64,000 bases of DNA, taken from NCBI GenBank assembly GCA_963837445.1, contig CAWINK010000016.1, positions 248,001-312,000 of the forward strand, in the 5' to 3' direction. The stretch comes from JACVRW01 sp963837445. GTDB lineage: Bacteria > Actinomycetota > Thermoleophilia > Solirubrobacterales > Thermoleophilaceae. A program made the translations under genes and the position numbers. Below are positions 58,652 to 64,000 of the stretch, piece after piece (the stretch's first letter is position 1; every line of letters begins with the position of its first letter). The notes under the pieces are model-generated. The model ran no database searches and had not been told where the DNA came from. It saw only the letters and a program-made list of their open reading frames with translations.

Positions 58652-58854
58652 TCTACTGCGTGGTGCCGCAGGCGCTGGCGGATGAGCTGTACGACAAGCT
58701 GGCCGACTACTACAGCGACGACCCGCACGTCGAGGTGATCATCGACCGGCGCGCCCAGGGTGGGAAGCCGGGCGATCACCCCTCGTACGAGAACCGGCGC
58801 CGGCAACGGGCCAAGGGCACCTTCCCGGACATCGAGCCGCCCGCCAACGCGTGA
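58648..58854 (+). CDS. Small conserved-looking protein, 68 aa
   Basis: GTG start overlapping the upstream TGA, with GGAGG a little upstream inside the previous gene. MIYCVVPQALADELYDKLAD begins a helix-strand unit (PHVEVIIDRRA), then a basic, probably unstructured C-terminus (YENRRRQRAKGTFP). Its stop overlaps the RNase HI start. Function unknown; the three genes 57872-59255 form one transcription unit. Confidence 0.7.
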   Translation: MIYCVVPQALADELYDKLADYYSDDPHVEVIIDRRAQGGKPGDHPSYENRRRQRAKGTFPDIEPPANA

Positions 58855-59255
58855 GGGTCGTCGTCCACGTGGACGGCGGCTCGCGTGGAAACCCCGGCCC
58901 GGCCGCCGTGGCTGCCGTGGCCACGAGCTCCGAGGGGGACACGCTCGCGGAGCGCAAGGCGTACATCGGCGAGGCCACCAACAACGTGGCCGAGTACCGG
59001 GCCGTCATGCTCGGGCTCGAGCTGGCGCGCGAGCTCGGGGCGGAGGAGGTCGAGGTCGTGAACGACTCCGAGCTGATCGCGCGCCAGATCGGCGGCGAGT
59101 ACAAGGTCAAGCACGCCGGGCTGAAGCCGCTCTTCATCGAGACGATGCAGGAGCTGCGGGGCTTCCACAAATGGGCGGTCCGCCCGGTACGCCGCGAGCA
59201 GAACGCACGCGCGGACGAACTCGTGAACGAAGCCCTGGACGAGGCGCTGGCCTAA
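58851..59255 (+). CDS. rnhA: Ribonuclease HI-family protein
   Basis: 134 aa; GTG overlaps the preceding stop. The catalytic residues are: Asp in VHVDGGSRGNPGPAAVA, Glu in NNVAEYRAVMLGLELA, Asp in VVNDSELIARQIGG, and Asp in NARADELVNEAL. This is the short YpdQ-like RNase HI that removes RNA from hybrids. An RNase HII gene is also in the window (35281). It ends in a palindrome overlapping its stop. Confidence 0.93.
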   Translation: MRVVVHVDGGSRGNPGPAAVAAVATSSEGDTLAERKAYIGEATNNVAEYRAVMLGLELARELGAEEVEVVNDSELIARQIGGEYKVKHAGLKPLFIETMQELRGFHKWAVRPVRREQNARADELVNEALDEALA

Positions 59256-59270
59256 GGGGTCAGACCCCTT
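59254..59270. terminator. Palindrome AAGGGGTC-A-GACCCCTT at end of RNase HI gene
   Basis: Perfect 8-bp arms (59254-59261, 59263-59270) around a single base. It overlaps the RNase HI stop codon and lies between it and the convergent proline-rich genes. The single-base centre makes it a poor RNA hairpin in a strict sense (the inner pairs would open into a loop) but it could act as a bidirectional terminator or protein site. Confidence 0.4.
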
Positions 59271-59283
59271 GAGTCGGGGCCGC

Positions 59284-59415
59284 TTAGATCTGCGGCACCG
59301 GGTCGGACGGCGGACCTCCCGGGTCCGGGCTGGGGGCCGGTGGCGTGGGGTCGGGCGGCGCGGGGTCGGGGCCCGGAGAGGGCCCAGGGCCGGGGCTGGG
59401 CGTCTCGAGGCGCAT
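59284..59415 (-). CDS. Proline-rich small protein B, 43 aa
   Basis: ATG at 59415 overlaps the TGA of the preceding small gene (TGATG). The product is almost entirely Pro with Gly, Asp, Ser (PSPGPGPSPGPDPAPPDPTPP), then PPSDPVPQI. The reading frame shows synonymous wobble typical of coding sequence rather than an exact repeat. It has no domain and could be the tail of protein A if a frame error separates them. Existence as a separate product is uncertain. Confidence 0.45.
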   Translation of the reverse strand: MRLETPSPGPGPSPGPDPAPPDPTPPAPSPDPGGPPSDPVPQI

Positions 59416-59579
59416 CAGCCCGTCTCGCCTGGCGGCATCGCGGGCTCCGGCTGCCCCGGATCGTCGGGGATCTCGGGCCCCTTGGGGTCCGGCTGCGGAG
59501 CGTCCGGAGGGCTCGGCTGCGGCTGCTCCGGCGGGCTTGGCGCCGGGACCTCGGCGGTGTGCGGCATCGTCGTAGACAC
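59415..59579 (-). CDS. Proline-rich small protein A, 54 aa
   Basis: GTG start at 59579 with AGGAGG (59588-59593) 8 nt upstream, one of the best SD sites in the window. Sequence STTMPHTAEVPAPSPPEQPQ, then PSPPDAPQPDPKGPEIPDDP and PPGETG. It has no signal peptide or hydrophobic segment. About a third of the residues are proline. Divergent from the HIRAN gene, with 58 nt between starts. No family recognised. Confidence 0.55.
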   Translation of the reverse strand: MSTTMPHTAEVPAPSPPEQPQPSPPDAPQPDPKGPEIPDDPGQPEPAMPPGETG

Positions 59580-59637
59580 TTCCGTTTCCTCCTGCTCGGA
59601 TACAGGACCCGTACCCGATCGCCTGAAGGCTTCAACC

Positions 59638-60117
59638 GTGTTGATCGACGCCGGCTACGAAGAGCGCTACTGGTACCCCGACGACGGCGGCGAGGTCTGG
59701 CTCGCTGGATACCAGCTCGTGGATCCTGATTCGGGCCGCTATCTCGCCCGCGACGCGCCCGAGCTTGCCGCTCGCGGACTGCACGTGGTGGCTGTGGCGG
59801 GTGCCGGGGTCCACCATGCCGACGCGCTGGCGAGCGAAGCCGTGGAGCCCGGCAAGCCGCTCGCGCTGCGCCGAGACCCCGCCAATCCGCACGATCCCAA
59901 CGCCATCGCGGTTGATCCCGCGGGCGGGGGCGAGCAGGTGGGCTGGGTACCGCGCGAGCTGGCCGCAGAGCTCGCGCCCGAGCTGGACGCGGGCAAGCCG
60001 TGGTCGGCGCTCGTGCTGCGCGAGCAGCGCCGCTCGCCGCGCGACCCGCGTCGCGGCCTGACGATGCTGCTCGCGCCGGCAGCTGATCTGGAGCTTCGGG
60101 TTACCCCATCCCGTTAG
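59638..60117 (+). CDS. HIRAN-domain protein
   Basis: 159 aa from GTG 59638; the open frame upstream is Gly/Arg-rich antisense of the proline-rich genes and is not used. HIRAN pattern: HHADALASEAVEPGKPLALRRDPANPHDPNAIAVDP (split: LALRRDPANPHDPNAI) and QVGWVPRELAAELAPEL. HIRAN domains bind the 3' ends of single-stranded DNA in repair proteins; free-standing versions are common in bacteria with unknown roles. The N-terminal 60 residues are not part of the domain. Confidence 0.78.
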   Translation: MLIDAGYEERYWYPDDGGEVWLAGYQLVDPDSGRYLARDAPELAARGLHVVAVAGAGVHHADALASEAVEPGKPLALRRDPANPHDPNAIAVDPAGGGEQVGWVPRELAAELAPELDAGKPWSALVLREQRRSPRDPRRGLTMLLAPAADLELRVTPSR

Positions 60118-60120
60118 CCC

Positions 60121-60147
60121 CCGCGCGCTACGCGGCGTAGCGCGCGG
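60121..60147. terminator. 12-bp inverted repeat between convergent HIRAN and DUF2277 genes
   Basis: CCGCGCGCTACG (60121-60132) and CGTAGCGCGCGG (60136-60147) pair perfectly around a 3-nt loop. The repeat starts 4 nt after the HIRAN stop and includes the last codons of the DUF2277 gene on the other strand, a compact bidirectional terminator. Confidence 0.6.
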
Positions 60148-60397
60148 CACTGCGGGCCTTGGCCTTCGCGGCCTCGACCTCGCGGTCCTTCGGCGGGGCG
60201 TTCGTGACGAGCTCGCCGAGCAGGCGCGCACTCACGGCGGTCACCTCTTCGACGGCACGCTCGAACGCCTCGGTGTTCGCCTGCGAGGGCTTCGTGAAGC
60301 CGCTGATCTTGCGGACGTACTGAAGCGCGGACGCGTGGATCTCGTCCTCGGTGGCCGGGGGCTCGAAGTTATGGAGTGTTCGGATGTTGCGGCACAT
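60128..60397 (-). CDS. DUF2277-family protein
   Basis: 89 aa. Opens MCRNIRTLHNFEPPATEDEI, the diagnostic start of DUF2277, followed by ALQYVRKISGFTKPSQANTEAF. Widely distributed small cytoplasmic protein of unknown function. The start overlaps the preceding gene's 3' end by 29 nt, so it is probably co-transcribed with the serine hydrolase. Confidence 0.9.
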   Translation of the reverse strand: MCRNIRTLHNFEPPATEDEIHASALQYVRKISGFTKPSQANTEAFERAVEEVTAVSARLLGELVTNAPPKDREVEAAKAKARSAARYAA

Positions 60398-60986
60398 GCT
60401 TCGAGGCTAGCCGCTTCGCGGCCTCGAAGTCCTCCGCTCGTGCCGCGATCGCGATCACGGTCGGGCCCGCGATGCCGACCTGGATCACCTCGTAGCCGCC
60501 TTCGGGCGCCTCGCTCGGCCCCCAACCGCCCTTGAAGCGGATTCCCGGGACCTGTCCGAGGCCCCAGCGCTGGTCGGGCACGATCCGTTCCATGGCGTCG
60601 AGGACGCGGACGGTGTCCTCGTCGGGCAGCAGCTCTCCGCGCGCGAGCGCCGCGTAGACCGTCACGGCCGCGGTGAGGGACCACACGGTGCGCCCGAAGG
60701 AGCTGTAGCCGCGCGGGTCGGGCTCACGTTCGAGCATCGTGTGGTCGTCACCCGCCCGGCGCAGCACCGCCTCGACCTCGGCGGCGCCGTCGTCGAGCCG
60801 GTCCCAGAGCCGCAGCGCCGCGTCGTTGTCCGACCGCGTGATGGCGGCCTCGATCGCATCCCAGTCCGCCCGGCCGGACGCGATCGCCGCCACGACCACC
60901 GGCACTTTCATCGTCGACCATGCGCGGCTCTCGCGCAGCTCGCCCCGGCTCTCGATCGGCCCGCCCGCGAGCGCGCCGACGGCCAC
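60369..60986 (-). CDS. Serine hydrolase with class A beta-lactamase-type motifs, compact
   Basis: 205 aa from GTG 60986 (an ATG at 61037 gives 222 aa and overlaps the divergent gene). Motifs in order: SxxK as STMK (24-27), SDN (52-54) and KGG in place of KTG (152-154). That is the class A beta-lactamase/PBP order but the spacing from SxxK to SDN is only 28 residues, against about 60 in class A enzymes, and no Glu-bearing omega-loop motif is seen. No signal peptide is present, so it appears cytoplasmic. Function open; not evidence for drug resistance. Confidence 0.75.
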   Translation of the reverse strand: MAVGALAGGPIESRGELRESRAWSTMKVPVVVAAIASGRADWDAIEAAITRSDNDAALRLWDRLDDGAAEVEAVLRRAGDDHTMLEREPDPRGYSSFGRTVWSLTAAVTVYAALARGELLPDEDTVRVLDAMERIVPDQRWGLGQVPGIRFKGGWGPSEAPEGGYEVIQVGIAGPTVIAIAARAEDFEAAKRLASKHVPQHPNTP

Positions 60987-61012
60987 CCCGGAGGTGGGAG
61001 ATACTGCGGCCG

Positions 61013-61951
61013 ATGAGCTATCGAACGTCGCTTCCACAGCTCGAGGGCGACCTCTTCCTAACCGATGGCGGGATCGAGACGAGCCTCATCTTCCACCAGG
61101 GGCTCGACCTGCCGGAGTTCGCCGCGTTCGTCCTCCTGGGCGACGACGAGGGACTCGACCAACTGCGCCGCTACTACGAGCCGTACCTCGCGCTCGCGAG
61201 GGAGAGTGGCACCGGCTTCGTGCTCGAGAGCCCGACCTGGCGCGCCAGCCCGGGCTGGGCTGCGCGACTCGGAGTGTCCGCGGAGAAGCTCGACGCGCTC
61301 AACCGCCGGGCCATCGGGCTGATGGAGGAGCTGCGCGAGCGCGCGGGGGAGGGGCCCGTGGTGATCAGCGGCTGCGTGGGCCCGCAGGGAGACGGCTATC
61401 GCCCGGCCGTGCTGCTGAGCGCGGACGCCGCACGCGACTACCACTCCACGCAGATCGGCACCTTCGCCGACACGGCGGCGGACATGGTCACAGCGATCAC
61501 CATGACCTACGCGGACGAGGCGATCGGCGTGGCGCAGGCGGCGCAGGACGCTGGCCTGCCAGCCGCGATCTCGTTCACGCTCGAAACGGACGGCCGGCTG
61601 CCGAACGGCCAGAACCTCGGCGACGCGATCGAGGCGGTCGACGAGGCCACGGGCGGAGCACCCGCCTTCTACATGATCAACTGCGCCCATCCCACGCATT
61701 TCGCCGACGTGCTCGCTACCGACGACGCGTGGCGCGACCGCATCCGCGGGCTGCGGGCGAACGCCTCGACGATGAGCCACGACGAGCTGGACGAGGCGGA
61801 GGAGCTGGACGACGGCGATCCGGACGACCTCGGCGCCCGCTACGCGGCGCTCAGGTCACGCCTGCCGCGGCTGAACGTGGTCGGCGGCTGCTGCGGCACC
61901 GACCAGCGCCACGTGTCCGCGATCCGCGACGCGTGGGCGCCGCCCGGATGA
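61013..61951 (+). CDS. Homocysteine S-methyltransferase-family protein
   Basis: 312 aa. N-terminal FLTDGGIETSLIFHQGLDLPEFAAF, with the Zn-binding Cys of the barrel in MINCAHP and the C-terminal GGCCGTDQRHVSAI (CC pair). These transfer a methyl group from S-methylmethionine or betaine to homocysteine. TATC-like box absent; AGGTGGGAG lies 14-22 nt upstream. Overlaps the acyl-CoA dehydrogenase gene by 4 nt. Confidence 0.92.
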   Translation: MSYRTSLPQLEGDLFLTDGGIETSLIFHQGLDLPEFAAFVLLGDDEGLDQLRRYYEPYLALARESGTGFVLESPTWRASPGWAARLGVSAEKLDALNRRAIGLMEELRERAGEGPVVISGCVGPQGDGYRPAVLLSADAARDYHSTQIGTFADTAADMVTAITMTYADEAIGVAQAAQDAGLPAAISFTLETDGRLPNGQNLGDAIEAVDEATGGAPAFYMINCAHPTHFADVLATDDAWRDRIRGLRANASTMSHDELDEAEELDDGDPDDLGARYAALRSRLPRLNVVGGCCGTDQRHVSAIRDAWAPPG

Positions 61952-63243
61952 GCTTCACACTCGAATTGACCGACGAGCAGGAGGCGCTGCGCGCGAAGAC
62001 GCACGCGTTCGCGCGTGACGTGATTCGCCCGGCGGCTGCCGAGTACGACCGCGCCCAGGAGCTCCCCTGGCCGATCCTCCAGGAGGCCGCCCGCCAGGAC
62101 CTCTACAAGTGGGAGCTCTACGCCGAGCTGTCGGTCGACCCCACAGGCCTCTCGCTTCCGATCCTGATGGAGGAGCTCTTCTGGGGCTGCGCCGGAATCG
62201 GGCTCTCGATCGTGATGCCGGCCCTGGCGCTCGCCGCGATCCGCCAGGCGGCCACGGACGAGCAGCTCGTGCGCTGGGCTCCGGAGTGCTTCGGCACGCC
62301 CGACGACATCAAGCTCGCAGCCCTGGCCGTGACCGAGCCGAGCGGCGGCAGCGACATCCGCTCGATCCAGACCCGCGCCCGCAAGGACGGCGGCGACTGG
62401 GTGATCCAGGGCCAGAAGGTCTTCATCGGGAACGGGGGCATCGCCGACGTGCACGTGGTCGTGGCCACCGTCGACCCCGAGGCGGGCCACCGCGGCCAGG
62501 GGGTGTTCATCGTGCCCAAGGGAACGCCCGGCCTGACGATGCTGCGCAAGCTCGACAAGCTGGGCTGCCGCGCCTCGCACACGGGCGAGATCGTCTTCGA
62601 GGACTGCCGCGTGCCGGGCGACCAGCTGCTCGGCGGCGAGGAGCGGCTCCAGGCCCGGATCGCGAAGGGCCGCGAGGCCGAGCGGGACACGCCGCCGCCC
62701 GTGAAGCCCTCGGAGGAGGGCGGCCCGGCGGCCGCGGTGCAGCGCCGCAGCTCGGCAGCGCTCGGCGCCTTCGAGCGCACGCGGCCGATGGTGGCCGCCC
62801 AGGCGGTCGGGATCGCGAGAGCCGCGCTCGAGTTCGCCCGCGACTACGCGACCGAGCGCGAGGCCTTCGGCGAGCCGATCATCGAGAACCAGGGGATCTC
62901 GTTCCCGCTCGCGGACCTGGCCGCTGACATCGACGCCGCGCGGCTGCTCACATGGCGCGCCGCCTGGATGGCCGCGCAGCGAATGCCGTTCGAGCGCGCC
63001 GAGGGCTCGATGTCGAAGCTGAAGGCGTCCGAGGTGGCGGTGCGAGCCTGCGAGCAGGCGGTCCAGACCCTGGGCGGCTGGGGCTACATCAAGGACTTCC
63101 CGGTGGAGAAGTGGTACCGCGACGCCAAGCTCTACACGATCTTCGAAGGCACGAGCGAGATCCAGCGCCTCGTGATCGGCCGGGCGCTGCGCGCGGGTGC
63201 GGACACCGATCCGCTCGACCAGCGCATGGAGGCACCGCGCTAG
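61948..63243 (+). CDS. Acyl-CoA dehydrogenase
   Basis: 431 aa from ATG 61948 overlapping the previous TGA. Standard domains: N-terminal helices, AALAVTEPSGGSDIRSIQTRA (first FAD/substrate signature), GYIKDFPVEKWYRDAKLYTIFEGTSEIQRLVIGRALR-type second signature with catalytic Glu in FEGTSEIQ. An insert of about 50 residues (around GREAERDTPPPVKPSEEGG) lies between the middle and C-terminal domains and is unusual. It oxidises acyl-CoA at alpha-beta; chain length unknown. Confidence 0.93.
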   Translation: MSFTLELTDEQEALRAKTHAFARDVIRPAAAEYDRAQELPWPILQEAARQDLYKWELYAELSVDPTGLSLPILMEELFWGCAGIGLSIVMPALALAAIRQAATDEQLVRWAPECFGTPDDIKLAALAVTEPSGGSDIRSIQTRARKDGGDWVIQGQKVFIGNGGIADVHVVVATVDPEAGHRGQGVFIVPKGTPGLTMLRKLDKLGCRASHTGEIVFEDCRVPGDQLLGGEERLQARIAKGREAERDTPPPVKPSEEGGPAAAVQRRSSAALGAFERTRPMVAAQAVGIARAALEFARDYATEREAFGEPIIENQGISFPLADLAADIDAARLLTWRAAWMAAQRMPFERAEGSMSKLKASEVAVRACEQAVQTLGGWGYIKDFPVEKWYRDAKLYTIFEGTSEIQRLVIGRALRAGADTDPLDQRMEAPR

Positions 63244-63249
63244 CCCGGC

Positions 63250-63771
63250 ATGCTGATTCGGCGCGACCGCCCCGAAGACCATCCAGCAATCCGAGCCGTG
63301 CTCGCCGCGGCCTTCGCCGAGGAGGCCGCGCCGGGCGAGGCGCCGGTGGAAATCGCCCTGGTCGATGCGCTGCGCGCCGGCTCCGAGTGGATTCCGCAGC
63401 TCTCGATGGTCGCGGAGGCGGATGGGGGAGAGGTCGCCGGGTACGTCGTCTGCACCCGCGGGTGGGTGGACGACGTGCCCGCGCTGGGTCTTGGGCCGCT
63501 CGCGGTCCTACCCGATGTCCAGGGCAGGGGGGCGGGCTCTGCCCTGATGCACGCCGTGCTCGGCGCGGCCGACGCGCTCGAGGAACCGCTTGTGGCGTTG
63601 ATGGGGCACACCGAGTACTACCCCAGGTTCGGCTTTCGCCCCGCCGCCGAGCTGGGGATCGGCCCGCCGGTGGAGGAATGGGCCTCGCACTTTCAGGTGC
63701 GTGCGCTCAGCGCGTACACACCTGAGCTGCGTGGCGGCTTCCGTTATGCCCGGGCCTTCCACGACCTCTAG
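63250..63771 (+). CDS. GNAT-family N-acetyltransferase (YhbS-like)
   Basis: 173 aa. IRRDRPEDHPAIRAVLAAAF, then motif A GLGPLAVLPDVQGRGAGSALMHAVL (QGRGAG) and the typical GHTEYYPRFGFRPAAELGI with catalytic Tyr. YhbS-like members resemble putative acetyltransferases of unknown substrate. Its 3' end overlaps the next gene by 26 nt. Confidence 0.9.
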   Translation: MLIRRDRPEDHPAIRAVLAAAFAEEAAPGEAPVEIALVDALRAGSEWIPQLSMVAEADGGEVAGYVVCTRGWVDDVPALGLGPLAVLPDVQGRGAGSALMHAVLGAADALEEPLVALMGHTEYYPRFGFRPAAELGIGPPVEEWASHFQVRALSAYTPELRGGFRYARAFHDL

Positions 63772-64000
63772 GCTCAGGCCGCTCGGCGGCTGGGACCTCG
63801 TCTCACGCGGCAGGTTCGAGGCGCGCCACAACGGTCACGTGTGGACCGTCGACCTGGACTACTTCGATTTCGGTGAGAAGCTCCACCTGTACCGCGACGG
63901 GCTCGAGGTGGAGACGACGGTGTTGACGCCGGTCGACGGGACGGCCGAGGCATGGCGCCTCCAGCTCGAGCGCGAGCGTCCCCAAGCCAGCCGTCTGATC
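63746..64000 (+). CDS. Hypothetical protein, 3' end cut by window
   Basis: Open from ATG 63746 to the window end, 85 codons (MPGPSTTSRLRPLGGWDLVSRG). Its beginning overlaps the GNAT gene, and codon use downstream of 63771 is clearly coding. The visible part looks beta-rich (HVWTVDLDYFDFGEKLHLYRDGLEVETT). No family recognised from this fragment. A GTG at 63840 is an alternative start but would leave a short fragment. Confidence 0.6.
   Translation, partial: MPGPSTTSRLRPLGGWDLVSRGRFEARHNGHVWTVDLDYFDFGEKLHLYRDGLEVETTVLTPVDGTAEAWRLQLERERPQASRLI

Noticed and set aside
59269..59637. Gly/Arg-rich N-terminal extension of the HIRAN protein
   Set aside because: It is antisense of the proline-rich small genes and unrelated to the HIRAN fold; GTG 59638 is sufficient.
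1..64000. tRNA, rRNA, SRP RNA, tmRNA, riboswitches (TPP before thiD), CRISPR arrays, insertion sequences, prophage, origin
   Set aside because: I scanned by eye for conserved tRNA T-loops (GGTTCGAATCC), TPP and other riboswitch cores, regular spacer-repeat arrays and transposase motifs and saw none convincing; dedicated searches could still find degenerate ones.

Overview
The window is a dense, very GC-rich (roughly 70%) bacterial chromosome segment. GTG starts are frequent, many genes overlap stop-to-start by 4 nt, and the housekeeping order matches Actinomycetota: recG-rsmD-coaD-sepIVA-like-DUF177, rpmF-plsX-acpP-rnc-smc-ftsY, ffh-rpsP-khpA-rimM-trmD-rplS-lepB-rnhB, yraN-comM-dprA, xerD and a WhiG/FliA-type sigma factor. 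Together with the collagen-like genes, the ECF41 module and SD-poor start regions, this suggests the Thermoleophilia (Solirubrobacterales-like). That placement is an inference from gene content and order, not a database result.

Layout. 1-5.5 kb: a carbohydrate uptake and oxidation operon (Gfo/Idh dehydrogenase, TIM-barrel isomerase, ABC ATPase, permease, lipoprotein), truncated at the left edge. 5.5-11.3 kb: fakA-like, recG, rsmD, coaD and a SepIVA-like coiled-coil gene. 11.3-14.6 kb: accessory genes (GFA, VOC, secreted proteins), including a lower-GC pair of unknown genes. 14.8-20.9 kb: DUF177, then a minus-strand accessory block (ECF41 sigma with its SDR partner, DsbA-like protein, two collagen-like secreted proteins, GMC oxidoreductase) that separates DUF177 from its usual neighbour rpmF. 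20.9-35.2 kb: lipid, RNA, SMC, SRP and ribosome genes up to lepB. 35.3-41.2 kb: rnhB, yraN, comM and dprA with small accessory genes. 41.3-51 kb: thiD, ilvD, hydrolase, HAD, PlsC-SDR pair and an L,D-transpeptidase. 51.1-55.7 kb: xerD and a sigma factor followed by a PAS/PP2C/HATPase protein and a STAS protein, which together form a complete partner-switching module. 55.8-64 kb: an EF-G paralogue, lineage-type small genes, RNase HI, HIRAN, DUF2277, a serine hydrolase, homocysteine methyltransferase, acyl-CoA dehydrogenase and GNAT genes, ending in a gene cut by the right edge.

Three otherwise conserved genes (recG, trmD and the PAS/PP2C gene) each carry one extra base that breaks the frame. 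trmD and recG are not expected to be lost and all three shifts have the same sign, so I read them first as sequence insertion errors. Points worth attention are: an RNase III lacking two expected metal ligands; an attenuator-like leader before rplS with two mutually exclusive hairpins; an ECF41 promoter of textbook form upstream of the ECF41-SDR pair; a collagen-like/Cys-rich/DsbA gene set; recurrent TANNNT boxes 6-12 nt before start codons, suggesting leaderless transcription; and a pair of tiny proline-rich genes with a strong SD. I saw no tRNA, rRNA, CRISPR array, insertion sequence or prophage, and no stretch over 300 nt lacks a gene.
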